Shown in pieces: positions 33,822 through 42,201 of a stretch of DNA of 64,000 nucleotides (its first letter is position 1; each line of letters starts with the position of its first letter). The notes beneath the pieces are model-generated. The model ran no database searches. It was not told the origin of the DNA and saw only the letters and a program-made list of their open reading frames with translations. Source of the DNA: an uncultured Tateyamaria sp. (GTDB lineage: Bacteria > Pseudomonadota > Alphaproteobacteria > Rhodobacterales > Rhodobacteraceae); NCBI RefSeq assembly GCF_947503385.1, contig NZ_CANNDO010000003.1:496001-560000 (forward strand). The letters are read 5' to 3'. Both the position numbers and the translations under genes were made by a program.

Positions 33822-36776
33822 CTACGATCCTCCCAGAGGATTGAGCCGGATGCTCTGCGTGATAAGCGTATCCAGCAGCCAGCGCCGGTAGTGATATGAC
33901 GTACCCGGGTCGATCACCTCGTGGCCGCTTGCGCTCAGCAGGTTGGCGATTTCGTAGTTTTGCGGGACCGAACCCGGCTGAACAAAGGCACCGCCGACAT
34001 TCAGCAAAATATTGGCGGCTGTTGTGACGCGACCAACGCTCCGCTCAAACGCCTCTTGCGCGGCGCGGTCAGCGGCCAGTGTATTGCCCGCTTCGGACAG
34101 ATCATCCATCATGCCCCGCGCGGTATCTATCGCCTGGTCCACAGGCAGATCGTTTGCGCGCCGGGCAATGTCGGATGCGGGGTTCCACACAGCCTTGGAG
34201 GCAACAAGACTTTTACGGATTGTCGTCAGCGCGTTGCCTGACAGCGGCAAACCGATGCCAACGCCCATCAGGAACAGATCCTGATTGGTGATCGGCCTGC
34301 CGTACCGGTCAAGCCCAGTGTTGTAGGCATAGGCAAATTCAGCAATATCAATGGCGATGGATGCAGGATGAAGCCCGAGGATCAGGTCGGGGATAATCAG
34401 CCAGAAATCAATCCAACTGGCGATATATTCGGTCGGGATGGTCGTTTGGTCAGCCAGCGAATGCCGAAAATCAGCCGCCGACAACTCCGCCTCAGACACC
34501 ATTGGCAAACGGGTGGCATCAAAAGACGTGACCGCCGCGACAGGAACCGCACGGTGGTATGCCAGCTCGTCTTCATCGGGCACCTCGCTTGGCTCAAACA
34601 ATGGATCTACAAAACGGATCTCACGTTCAGGTATCGGAACCATGTGTGGCCAGTTGCGGTGGATCGTTGCGATGTCGTCATGCTCTCTCAGGTCAACATC
34701 GAATGCCTCGTACCAGCTTTGCCCAGCTGCAAAGTTGATCCTCCTCGGCAGCGTCCGCCCCGCGCTGTCAGTTGGGGGCGGTGTTGCCATGATCCGCAGC
34801 ATTGGCCGTCGCTGACCGTCAAAAAAGCCCGGCTCATCCGTGTGGTAGGTGACGTAGTCAAAATCAGCCCGGTAGCCTGCCGTCCCGTCTGTCAAGTCGG
34901 CATAACGAATGTCGAAGCGTGCCCATGGCCCGCCGGACAGATCGCGCGGCTGGCCCGTTTCCTTGTGCACATAAACATCGAGAAACGCGGAATACGTTAC
35001 GCCGTCGGGCCGTTCCGAGACATGCACACCTTCGGTGAGGTAATAGTCGTCCGGCCAAACATCGGTCGTCAGGATCAGATCGCTGACATCGTCATCCGTG
35101 TCTGTGTCAACGTCACTGTCGGTGTCTTGGTCTGGGTCCGTGCCTTCGGGATTGGCTGGACTGTTTTCGGCCCAAGCCTCGTCTTCCGGATCCATCGGCG
35201 CGGGTGCAAATGGCAGAAAGTATGGCCGATACAGCTCTTGTGGTTTGATCGGCTCGCCCCACGGCGGGAACCCGTAATCGGACTTGCGCATGATCACGAT
35301 ATCGACGGTGTCCTGCGCCACCTGTACAATGGATACGCCGGGACCTGCGACGATCAGCAGCTTTGGTTTTTGCTGCTCGACGGGGCGTTCTGCGGCGGGG
35401 AGCGGTTCTGACGTGGCGACATCTGGAGGCGTGGCATCCGGCGGGGCCAGCGGGACATATTCCCAAGTGAACATTGTCTCCAGCGGGCGCTGGGGCCATT
35501 GCCCCGACGAAGCCGGCGGGTTGGTATAGACGTCTTCGGTTTCGATGAGCGGCATTGGAATGGCTTGGATACGGCAGATCAGTCCGTATTCAGCTTCATC
35601 ATCATACACCCCCATACACGTGTGCAGTAAATCCACGGTCATTGCATCGTATGGGTTGGTGCGCGCAATCAATGGCTCAAGATCGGGCACAACCTCGGGG
35701 GCTTGGAACGGTGTGCCACTGTCAAGATACGGGCACGTCGAAATCTTGGTCTCGACCAGCCAAAAGATCAGGTCGAGCCACGCCATATTGCGTGTCGCGC
35801 TGATCTGTCCCTTGGCCAACGGTTCAAAAGACGGCACTTCAGCACCGTTCCACCGCATGATCGCACGGCGAAAGTCGCCAGCTTTGAAGAAGCTCTGGAT
35901 CGGCGCACCGGTCACTGATTTCAGTGACTTCCGCAGATTCTCAGTCCCGTAAATCAACGCCCGGAGATAGAGTTGGATGTCCGCGTTCGCGGTTGACTGC
36001 GCAGGCAAGGCGCGCAAAGCCGCCTTGCGGATGGCACGCGCGTGGGACACTGCGTCGAAGACGGTGTCGGCGTACCAGCTGCGCGGATCGAGCAACCACA
36101 AAAGGCCGGTCTGACCGATCGCTGGCGCAGCCTCGGGTGATGTGTCGGCAGGCTGGGCTGCGGGAAACAGCGACGCCAGAACGGGGATGACCGCATCGAC
36201 AAATCCCGGAACGGCGCGCAGGCCAATCGCGGTGGCCGGTGTGGGCACCTGACCTGCGGGATGTTCGACGGGATCGACCCAAAGGGTCAGTGCCACACTG
36301 CCTTGCCCGTCCCCCGGTCGTCCGCCAGCAAGGCTCCATTCCGTACCCGTCGGATTGTTCAACCCCAAGGAATACGCTGGAGCCGTCGTGGCCTTTGGCG
36401 CGTAAGGTCGAGCGAACAGGCGCACTACATAATCAGACGCCAGATGGTCCGACAAGAGCTGAACGTCAGCAGGCAATTCGTGATAGGCTTGGCTGCCATC
36501 ACACAGGATGGAACAGCTTTGGATCGCTGTATCGGAAGGATCATCCGCACCAAGCCCGGCAAGGTCGGTGAATTCGCATTCCAATATCTGAAAACCCATA
36601 AGCCGAAGGGCGCGGATCGCAGGGGCAATCGCCTCAGACAGCAATTCCAACCCGTGGAGCGTGTAGTGCGCTGCAGGTGTGCCTGCAGCCCAGTCGGGTT
36701 TGACCCCTGCGACATCTGTCAACAGTTGCGGATCCGAAAACAGACCTGCTGTCGCGCGTTGCATAACCAACCCCAT
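33822..36776 (-). CDS. Large protein with acidic linker and pre-toxin-like segment (gene 1 of operon)
   Basis: The start is uncertain: ATG 36776 (984 residues) is used here; TTG 36794 and ATG 36764 are alternatives and none has a good ribosome site. Residues about 1-400 are an unfamiliar globular region. Pro-rich linkers follow, and an Asp-rich stretch (DPDQDTDSDVDTDTDDD, about residues 540-560) could bind calcium. Near residues 780-850 a hydrophobic segment (IIPDLILGLHPASIAID, then AEFAYAYNTGLDRYGRPIT and LMGVGIGLPLSG) recalls the segments that precede toxin domains in polymorphic toxins. The C-terminus is helical, and the nuclease-like gene begins two bases later. No signal peptide is visible. 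Confidence 0.72.
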   Translation of the reverse strand: MGLVMQRATAGLFSDPQLLTDVAGVKPDWAAGTPAAHYTLHGLELLSEAIAPAIRALRLMGFQILECEFTDLAGLGADDPSDTAIQSCSILCDGSQAYHELPADVQLLSDHLASDYVVRLFARPYAPKATTAPAYSLGLNNPTGTEWSLAGGRPGDGQGSVALTLWVDPVEHPAGQVPTPATAIGLRAVPGFVDAVIPVLASLFPAAQPADTSPEAAPAIGQTGLLWLLDPRSWYADTVFDAVSHARAIRKAALRALPAQSTANADIQLYLRALIYGTENLRKSLKSVTGAPIQSFFKAGDFRRAIMRWNGAEVPSFEPLAKGQISATRNMAWLDLIFWLVETKISTCPYLDSGTPFQAPEVVPDLEPLIARTNPYDAMTVDLLHTCMGVYDDEAEYGLICRIQAIPMPLIETEDVYTNPPASSGQWPQRPLETMFTWEYVPLAPPDATPPDVATSEPLPAAERPVEQQKPKLLIVAGPGVSIVQVAQDTVDIVIMRKSDYGFPPWGEPIKPQELYRPYFLPFAPAPMDPEDEAWAENSPANPEGTDPDQDTDSDVDTDTDDDVSDLILTTDVWPDDYYLTEGVHVSERPDGVTYSAFLDVYVHKETGQPRDLSGGPWARFDIRYADLTDGTAGYRADFDYVTYHTDEPGFFDGQRRPMLRIMATPPPTDSAGRTLPRRINFAAGQSWYEAFDVDLREHDDIATIHRNWPHMVPIPEREIRFVDPLFEPSEVPDEDELAYHRAVPVAAVTSFDATRLPMVSEAELSAADFRHSLADQTTIPTEYIASWIDFWLIIPDLILGLHPASIAIDIAEFAYAYNTGLDRYGRPITNQDLFLMGVGIGLPLSGNALTTIRKSLVASKAVWNPASDIARRANDLPVDQAIDTARGMMDDLSEAGNTLAADRAAQEAFERSVGRVTTAANILLNVGGAFVQPGSVPQNYEIANLLSASGHEVIDPGTSYHYRRWLLDTLITQSIRLNPLGGS

Positions 36777-36798
36777 TAAAATGCGCGACGTCAAATGG

Positions 36799-36820
36799 TT
36801 GAAAACGCGGTATTTTTCAA
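36799..36820. promoter_or_regulatory. Inverted repeat before the six-gene operon
   Basis: TTGAAAA (36799-36805) and TTTTCAA (36814-36820) are perfect 7-base arms with an 8-base spacer, 23 bases before the likely start of the first large gene. It could be an operator or a leader hairpin; no regulator can be assigned. Confidence 0.35.
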
Positions 36821-37104
36821 AATTGACGTACTAATAACCTTGATCCTAGTCATAGCAGAGCGCGCACCGTCAAGGATTTTTTGGCCGCCTTCGCCCGTGG
36901 CCCGAGCCGATGAACGCCATACACACCAGTGCAACCGGGGCGTGGAGCGGGCACGAGCGTACAGCCCTTGTGGATCAATCCCATGCGCCTTTCTCACGGC
37001 CTGTATGGAACATCGCCTTGCGCACCTACGTCCAAGCGCTGTGACCTATGGCTCGAATATGTGGCAGGCCTTTCGGCCAATTGTCCGGGGCCGGTTTCCT
37101 TTTG

Positions 37105-37130
37105 CGGTCGCTTGCGCAACAGTGCGACCG
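37105..37130 (+). promoter_or_regulatory. Leader hairpin before the Lrp-domain gene
   Basis: CGGTCGC (37105-37111) pairs perfectly with GCGACCG (37124-37130). The 12-base loop begins with the 8-base palindrome TTGCGCAA. It ends 45 bases before the start codon at 37176. It could be a protein-binding site or an RNA leader element for the transport operon. Confidence 0.3.
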
Positions 37131-37175
37131 GCGCGTTACGACGGTTCACGCATAAACAGCCGGGAGGGCAATCGC

Positions 37176-37412
37176 ATGACTTGTGTTTTCGTTCAGGTCC
37201 GGTGCAAGCCGGGAAAGACTTATGCGGTGGCAGAAGCCATCCTGCTCGAAGAAAAACACTCCGAAATGTACTCGACCAGTGGGGATTATGACCTGCTTGT
37301 CAAAATCTACATTCCGGACGGCGCCGACACGGGCCGTTTCGTCAACGATCTGTTTGGCAGCATTCCAGGGATCGAGCGGACATTGACGACCATAACGTTT
37401 TCGGCATTCTGA
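37176..37412 (+). CDS. Stand-alone Lrp/AsnC ligand-binding (RAM) domain protein
   Basis: The ATG at 37176 has GGGAGGG 8 bases upstream and gives 78 residues. The whole protein is the ligand-binding half of Lrp/AsnC regulators (VFVQVRCKPGKTYAVAE, then STSGDYDLLVKIYIP, then IPGIERTLTTITF) with no helix-turn-helix. Such small proteins oligomerise and bind amino acids in the cytoplasm, either modulating full-length Lrp proteins or acting in metabolism. It lies 23 bp before the binding-protein gene of an amino-acid-type ABC importer and is probably co-transcribed with it, so it may sense the imported compound. Confidence 0.88.
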   Translation: MTCVFVQVRCKPGKTYAVAEAILLEEKHSEMYSTSGDYDLLVKIYIPDGADTGRFVNDLFGSIPGIERTLTTITFSAF

Positions 37413-37435
37413 ATTTAACGATGGGGAGAGAAAGA

Positions 37436-38566
37436 ATGAAGCAACTCATGTTGGCGGCTGCCGTCGGGGCGTTGTCCGCGGCGTCTGTCATGGCAGATAC
37501 AAAGATCGGGATGATCACTACGCTTTCTGGCGGGGGTGCGGGGCTGGGCATTGATGTCCGCGACGGCTTTATGCTGGCGATCGAGCAATCGGGCCGGTCC
37601 GACATCGAGGTCGTCATCGAAGACGATCAGCGCAAACCGGACATTGCCGTTCAGTTGGCCGACAAGATGATCCAGTCTGAAAAGGTCGATGTGATGACCG
37701 GCATCATCTGGTCCAACCTCGCTATGGCGGTGGTGCCTGCGGCGGTCAACCAGAACGTGTTTTACCTGTCGCCAAATGCGGGCCCAAGCGCCCTTGCCGG
37801 TAAGGGCTGTCACCCGAACTACTTTAATGTGGCATGGCAAAACGACAATTTGCACGAAGGTGCAGGTGCCTTTGCCAACACTGCCGGATATGGCAACAGC
37901 TTTATCCTCGCGCCGAACTATCCGGCGGGCAAGGACGCACTGACCGGTTACAAACGCATGTTCGAAGGCGATATCGCCGGAGAAATCTTTACCCAGTTGG
38001 GCCAGACCGACTACGCCGCCGAAATCGCGCAAATCCGCGCGTCCGGGGCCGACAGCGTGTTTTTCTTCCTGCCGGGGGGCATGGGAATTTCCTTTCTCAA
38101 GCAATACGCGGACAGCGGCGTGGACTTGCCCGTCGTCGGGCCCGCGTTCAGCTTTGATCAAGGGATTCTGCAAGCCGTCGGCGACGCCGCATTGGGCGTT
38201 GTGAATACATCGCAGTGGAACAAAGACATCGACAATCCGACCAACGCGGCCTTTGTCGAAAGCTTTGGTGCCAAATATGGCCGTCTGCCGTCGCTTTATG
38301 CCAGTCAGGGATTCGATACGGCCAACCTGCTGCTATCTGCGTTGGACAAGGCCGCGCCAAGCGATGCGGATGCGTTCCGCGACGCCTTGCGCGCAGCGGA
38401 ATTTGACAGCACCCGCGGCGATTTCGCCTTTGGTCCCAATCAGCATCCCATTCAAACGATCTACGCCCGCGAGGTCGTCCGGGAAGGCGATGTACTGACC
38501 AACAAGATCATCGGCGTCGCACTTGAAAACCACAGCGACGTCTACGCCGCCGATTGCAAGATGTAA
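37436..38566 (+). CDS. HAAT-family ABC transporter substrate-binding protein
   Basis: The ATG at 37436 follows GGGGAGAG and gives 376 residues with a signal peptide cleaved near residue 20 (SAASVMA-DTK). The mature protein is a type I periplasmic binding protein of the LivK/amide/aromatic-acid group: KIGMITTLSGGGAGLG at the start, the two lobes joined by a hinge, and GDFAFGPNQHPIQTIYA near the C-terminus. The ligand may be a branched-chain amino acid, another amino acid, an amide or an aromatic acid; no specificity residue settles this. It delivers to the four transporter subunits encoded downstream. A very stable hairpin follows the gene. Confidence 0.88.
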   Translation: MKQLMLAAAVGALSAASVMADTKIGMITTLSGGGAGLGIDVRDGFMLAIEQSGRSDIEVVIEDDQRKPDIAVQLADKMIQSEKVDVMTGIIWSNLAMAVVPAAVNQNVFYLSPNAGPSALAGKGCHPNYFNVAWQNDNLHEGAGAFANTAGYGNSFILAPNYPAGKDALTGYKRMFEGDIAGEIFTQLGQTDYAAEIAQIRASGADSVFFFLPGGMGISFLKQYADSGVDLPVVGPAFSFDQGILQAVGDAALGVVNTSQWNKDIDNPTNAAFVESFGAKYGRLPSLYASQGFDTANLLLSALDKAAPSDADAFRDALRAAEFDSTRGDFAFGPNQHPIQTIYAREVVREGDVLTNKIIGVALENHSDVYAADCKM

Positions 38567-38575
38567 GAAAATGCA

Positions 38576-38605
38576 CCCCGGCCTGTGTGCAAACGCGGGC
38601 CGGGG
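38576..38605 (+). promoter_or_regulatory. Intercistronic hairpin after the HAAT binding-protein gene
   Basis: CCCCGGCCTGTG (38576-38587) pairs along all 12 positions with CGCGGGCCGGGG (38594-38605), two of them G-T pairs, around the loop TGCAAA. It begins 9 bases after the stop and ends before the permease gene. Such hairpins usually shield the upstream message so that more binding protein than permease is made. Confidence 0.6.
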
Positions 38606-38622
38606 CCAATTGAACATCCCCC

Positions 38623-39543
38623 ATGAGCACCCTTCTTCTGATTGAGCAGATCCTGAACGGACTGCAATTCGGCGTCATGCTGTTTTTGATGTCGGCGGGC
38701 CTGACGCTGATCTTTGGTGTGATGGGGCTGATCAATCTGGCACATGGATCGCTTTATATGGTGGGGGCGTTTGCTGCCGCCGCTGTGGCCGGGGCCACGG
38801 GATCGTTTCTGTTGGCGCTGATCACCGCATTGGCTGCGGCGGCGACGGCGGGTGCCTTGGTCGAGATTGTCGTGATCCGAAGGCTATACCGGGCGACCCA
38901 TCTGGATCAGGTGCTGGCCACCTTTGCGCTGATCCTGATCTTTTCCGAAGGCACCCGATGGGTATTTGGCTCATTCCCACTGTTTCTGGATATTCCCGAT
39001 GCACTGTCTGGACCGGTCAGCTTGCCCGGTGGGATCAAATACCCCCTATACCGTCTCGCCCTGATTGGCATCGGCATTCTGGTCGCTCTTGGCCTCTGGT
39101 GGTTGACGGCGCGGACACGGCTGGGAATTCAAATCCGGGCCGGTGAAAACGACCGCGAGATGATTGCCGCGCTCGGCGTCGACATTTCCCGGCTTTACAC
39201 CATCGTGTTCGCGCTTGGTGCAGCACTTGCCGGATTGGCGGGCGCATTGGTGGGCGCAATCCAATCGGTGCAGATCGGCATGGGCGAACCTGTGTTGATC
39301 CTCGCCTTTGTCGTGATCGTCATAGGTGGGATCGGCTCTATCAAAGGGGCTTTTGTCGGCGCGCTGCTGGTCGGTTTGACGGACACTTTGGGCGGAATTT
39401 TTCTGCCGGAACTGTTCAAACTGTTCATGGAGACAGATGCCGCCACCCAGACCGGGTCGGCGCTTGCCTCAATGGCGGTCTACATCCTGATGAGCCTTGT
39501 GCTGATCTGGCGACCCACCGGCCTCTTCGGAGCGCGCGCATGA
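38623..39543 (+). CDS. livH: HAAT ABC transporter permease, LivH type
   Basis: The 306-residue membrane protein has about eight helices and the LivH-type N-terminus QILNGLQFGVMLFLMSAGLTLIFG, quoted here only in part by position 7-28, followed by MGLINLAHGSLYMVGAF. The cytoplasmic coupling loop is present as AGENDREMIAALGVDISRLY (near residue 170), which docks onto the ATPases. It forms the inner-membrane channel with the LivM-type subunit, whose gene it overlaps by four bases. The name reflects the family; the substrate is not known to be a branched-chain amino acid. Confidence 0.9.
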   Translation: MSTLLLIEQILNGLQFGVMLFLMSAGLTLIFGVMGLINLAHGSLYMVGAFAAAAVAGATGSFLLALITALAAAATAGALVEIVVIRRLYRATHLDQVLATFALILIFSEGTRWVFGSFPLFLDIPDALSGPVSLPGGIKYPLYRLALIGIGILVALGLWWLTARTRLGIQIRAGENDREMIAALGVDISRLYTIVFALGAALAGLAGALVGAIQSVQIGMGEPVLILAFVVIVIGGIGSIKGAFVGALLVGLTDTLGGIFLPELFKLFMETDAATQTGSALASMAVYILMSLVLIWRPTGLFGARA

Positions 39544-40523
39544 TTGCGGAACGGTACATCAATGCGGTGGTGCTGCTTGGCCTGCTGGTGGTGCCCAGCT
39601 ATGCGTTGATGGTCGATGAACCCTTTACCATCACGTTGGCGACGCGGGCAGTTGTGCTGGCATTGGCTGCGGTCGGGTTGAACATCGCGCTTGGCACCGG
39701 CGGCCTTGTCAGCCTCGGCCATGCGGTGTTCTTTGGGTTGGGGGGCTATGCGATGGGCATTCTTGCGTTCCATGCCCAGACCTACGCGCCTTTGTCGCTG
39801 GGGATATTCGAAATTGGCGGCACCAAATCCATGCCGATCATCTGGCTTGTCGCGATTGTTGTGTCGGCTTTGGCCGCGCTGGCCATTGGTCTGCTGAGTT
39901 TGCGCACGTCCGGTGTGTATTTCATCATGATCACGCTGGCCTTCGGGCAGATGTTCTACTACTTCGCCATTTCCTGGAGCGCGTATGGCGGTGAAGACGG
40001 GCTTTCGATCTATCTGCGCAATGATTTTCCAGGGCTGAACACGTTGCAGCCCATGCCGTTCTTTGGGCTTTGTCTTGCGTTGCTTTGCCTTGCCCTGATC
40101 CTGCACTGGCGGCTTTTGCTGTCGCCCTTTGGGCTGGCGCTGAATGCCGCACGACAAGCGCCGCAAAGGGTCGAAACCGTTGGGTTGAATCCTATGCGGC
40201 TGCGGCTTGTGGCCTTTGTGATTTCGGGCGCAGTCACCGGTCTGGCGGGCGCGCTTTTTGCCGATCTCAACCGGTTTGTCAGCCCGACCATGTTCAGTTG
40301 GCAACTGTCGGGCGAATTGATCGTTTTGATCATCATTGGCGGTGTCGGGCGGCTGTTTGGCCCGGTGCTTGGCGCAATCCTGTTTGTTGTGCTGGAGCAT
40401 TGGCTGGGTGCGGTCACCGATTTCTGGCACGTCTGGCTTGGGGTCATTCTGCTGTTAATCGTTCTGTTTGCGCGCGGCGGTTTGCTGGGGTTGCTGACGG
40501 GAAAGGAGGGGCCACATGTCTGA
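39540..40523 (+). CDS. livM: HAAT ABC transporter permease, LivM type
   Basis: The 327-residue protein has eight to nine membrane helices and standard LivM landmarks: LGTGGLVSLGHAVFFGLGGY near residue 53, RTSGVYFIMITLAFGQMFYY near residue 122, and the coupling loop ARQAPQRVETVGLNPMRLRL near residue 203. It pairs with the LivH-type subunit in the inner membrane. Its start overlaps livH by four bases and its end overlaps the LivG-type ATPase by eight, so the subunits are translated together. Confidence 0.9.
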   Translation: MIAERYINAVVLLGLLVVPSYALMVDEPFTITLATRAVVLALAAVGLNIALGTGGLVSLGHAVFFGLGGYAMGILAFHAQTYAPLSLGIFEIGGTKSMPIIWLVAIVVSALAALAIGLLSLRTSGVYFIMITLAFGQMFYYFAISWSAYGGEDGLSIYLRNDFPGLNTLQPMPFFGLCLALLCLALILHWRLLLSPFGLALNAARQAPQRVETVGLNPMRLRLVAFVISGAVTGLAGALFADLNRFVSPTMFSWQLSGELIVLIIIGGVGRLFGPVLGAILFVVLEHWLGAVTDFWHVWLGVILLLIVLFARGGLLGLLTGKEGPHV

Positions 40524-41265
40524 CGCGGTCCTGAGCACCAAGAACCTCGTAAAAACCTTTGGCGCGCTCAAGGCAATTGATGATGTGTCGGTCGATCTGC
40601 GACCGGGCGAAATTCACGCGATCATCGGCCCCAACGGAGCGGGCAAATCGACCTTGATTGCTCAGATTGCTGGCGCATTGCGCCCGGACGCGGGCTCTGT
40701 CTGGATGGGGGATCGGGATGTCACGCGACTCGACACAAGCGCCCGCGCACGCTTGGGCCTTGGCAGAACCTTCCAGATTTCCGCCCTCGCGATGGAAGAT
40801 ACGGTTCTCGAAAATGTTTTGCTCGGCGCTTTGGGCCATAGCGGTAAGCCGTGGCGGTTATTCCGCAAGGTGCACGCTGATGCTGAATTGCGCGCGCGCG
40901 CCATGGCCGCGCTGGAACGGGTCCAATTGGCGGACGCGACACATACGCGTACATCCGCGCTAAGCCATGGGTTGCGCAGACAGTTGGAGGTTGCGGTTGC
41001 GTTGACCCTGAACCCGCGCGCCTTTGTCATGGACGAACCCATGGCCGGTCTGGGTGCCGAGGGGTCCAAGGTGATGACCGGGTTTCTGGATGGGTTACGG
41101 CAGGAGGCGCCGATCCTGTTAATCGAACACGACATGGACGCAGTGTTCGCCCTTGCCGATCGCATCAGTGTTTTGGTCTATGGGCAGGTCATCGCAAGCG
41201 GGACGGTGGATGACATCCGCCGCTCAGCCGAGGTACGGCGCGCTTATCTGGGAGAGGACGCATGA
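40516..41265 (+). CDS. livG: HAAT ABC transporter ATP-binding protein, LivG type
   Basis: AAAGGAGGGG precedes the ATG inside the end of livM. The 249-residue ATPase has Walker A GPNGAGKST near residue 38, the Q-loop in GRTFQISAL, signature LSHGLRRQLE (replacing the canonical LSGGQ but common in LivG proteins), Walker B FVMDEPMAGLG, and switch His in LIEHDMD. It drives the LivH/LivM channel together with the LivF-type subunit. Confidence 0.92.
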   Translation: MSDAVLSTKNLVKTFGALKAIDDVSVDLRPGEIHAIIGPNGAGKSTLIAQIAGALRPDAGSVWMGDRDVTRLDTSARARLGLGRTFQISALAMEDTVLENVLLGALGHSGKPWRLFRKVHADAELRARAMAALERVQLADATHTRTSALSHGLRRQLEVAVALTLNPRAFVMDEPMAGLGAEGSKVMTGFLDGLRQEAPILLIEHDMDAVFALADRISVLVYGQVIASGTVDDIRRSAEVRRAYLGEDA

Positions 41266-41966
41266 GCCTGCTGGTCGTCCGGGGTCTGATGGCGTCTTAC
41301 GGCACCACGCCCGCGCTCTTTGGCGTCGACCTGTCCTTGAACGAGGGCGAGGTGGTGGCCCTGATGGGGCGCAATGGCATGGGTAAGTCCACCACCGTCA
41401 AAGCAATCTGCCGGATGATCGGATCGACAGGGACATTGACCATGGATCAGCACGACCTGCACCAATTGCCAAGCCACAAGGTTGCCCGCCTTGGCATCGG
41501 TCTTGTACCCGAAGGGAGGCGTTGTTTCCGCGACCTGACAGTGACCGAAAACCTGATGGCATCGACGCGGCGTGGCCCGTGGGACATCGCCCGCGTCGCC
41601 AACCTCTTTCCGCGCCTCGCAGAACGCAAAGGACAAGTGGCCGCGTCCCTGTCTGGTGGCGAACAGCAGATGCTGGCGATTGGACGCGCGCTTGTGACAA
41701 ACCCGCGCCTCTTGATACTCGACGAGGCAACCGAAGGACTGGCCCCGATTGTGCGTCAGGAGATTTGGTCCGCGATCAGCCAGATCAGAGACGAAACTGG
41801 CATGGCGATCCTGCTGATCGACAAGACACTTCGGGAACTGGCAAAGGTCGCGGACCGTGCGGTCATCCTTGCGCGCGGACAAACCGTGTGGAGCGGCGAC
41901 ATGGCCGATCTGACCCCGGATATCACACACGCCCATGTCGGCGTACACCAAGATCAGAACGGTTGA
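41262..41966 (+). CDS. livF: HAAT ABC transporter ATP-binding protein, LivF type
   Basis: The 234-residue ATPase overlaps the LivG gene by four bases. It has Walker A GRNGMGKST, the LivF-specific LVPEGRRCFRDLTVTENL after the Q-loop region, signature LSGGEQQMLAIGRAL and Walker B LLILDEATEGLAP. The switch His position reads LLIDKTLRE rather than the usual VEQ/H form, a variation also seen in some LivF proteins. It is the last gene of the import operon. Confidence 0.92.
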   Translation: MSLLVVRGLMASYGTTPALFGVDLSLNEGEVVALMGRNGMGKSTTVKAICRMIGSTGTLTMDQHDLHQLPSHKVARLGIGLVPEGRRCFRDLTVTENLMASTRRGPWDIARVANLFPRLAERKGQVAASLSGGEQQMLAIGRALVTNPRLLILDEATEGLAPIVRQEIWSAISQIRDETGMAILLIDKTLRELAKVADRAVILARGQTVWSGDMADLTPDITHAHVGVHQDQNG

Positions 41967-42099
41967 GTATCTCCGCCCCTTCTATCGCCCAAACAAATTG
42001 CTCCGGCTGGCTTAGCACATTCCATGCCAATCAATTCTGCCAGCGGTGCCAGATTACAACCCGCCGCATTTTGGGAGATCAATGACCCTACAAAAAAGT

Positions 42100-42119
42100 G
42101 AGGCCTCAGCGCGCGCCTC
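42100..42119. terminator. Weak hairpin between convergent transport operons
   Basis: GAGGC (42100-42104) and GCCTC (42115-42119) can pair, followed by TTTCTC on the plus strand. It lies midway between livF and the convergent permease gene and could serve both operons. The stem is short, so this is tentative. Confidence 0.3.
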
Positions 42120-42201
42120 TTTCTCAACCGGCAATAAACCCGGAGCGTTGACGATCCTGTAGAATAGGACAGGTGCTGGCGGCGCAGAGACGATGCTCTG
42201 C

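Larger units (their letters stand above)
36777..37175. other. Divergent control region between the large-protein operon and the HAAT operon
   Basis: About 400 bp without a gene, holding the promoters of two divergent operons. Two structures stand out: an inverted repeat at 36799-36820 close to the large-protein operon, and a hairpin at 37105-37130 in the leader of the Lrp-domain gene, both listed separately. I see no convincing -35/-10 pair; TTGACG at 36823-36828 has no good partner. Confidence 0.5.

Noticed and set aside
20296-36776. Large-protein operon as a contractile injection system or prophage tail module
   Set aside because: No sheath, tube, baseplate, spike or ATPase-type proteins are recognisable in or next to it.
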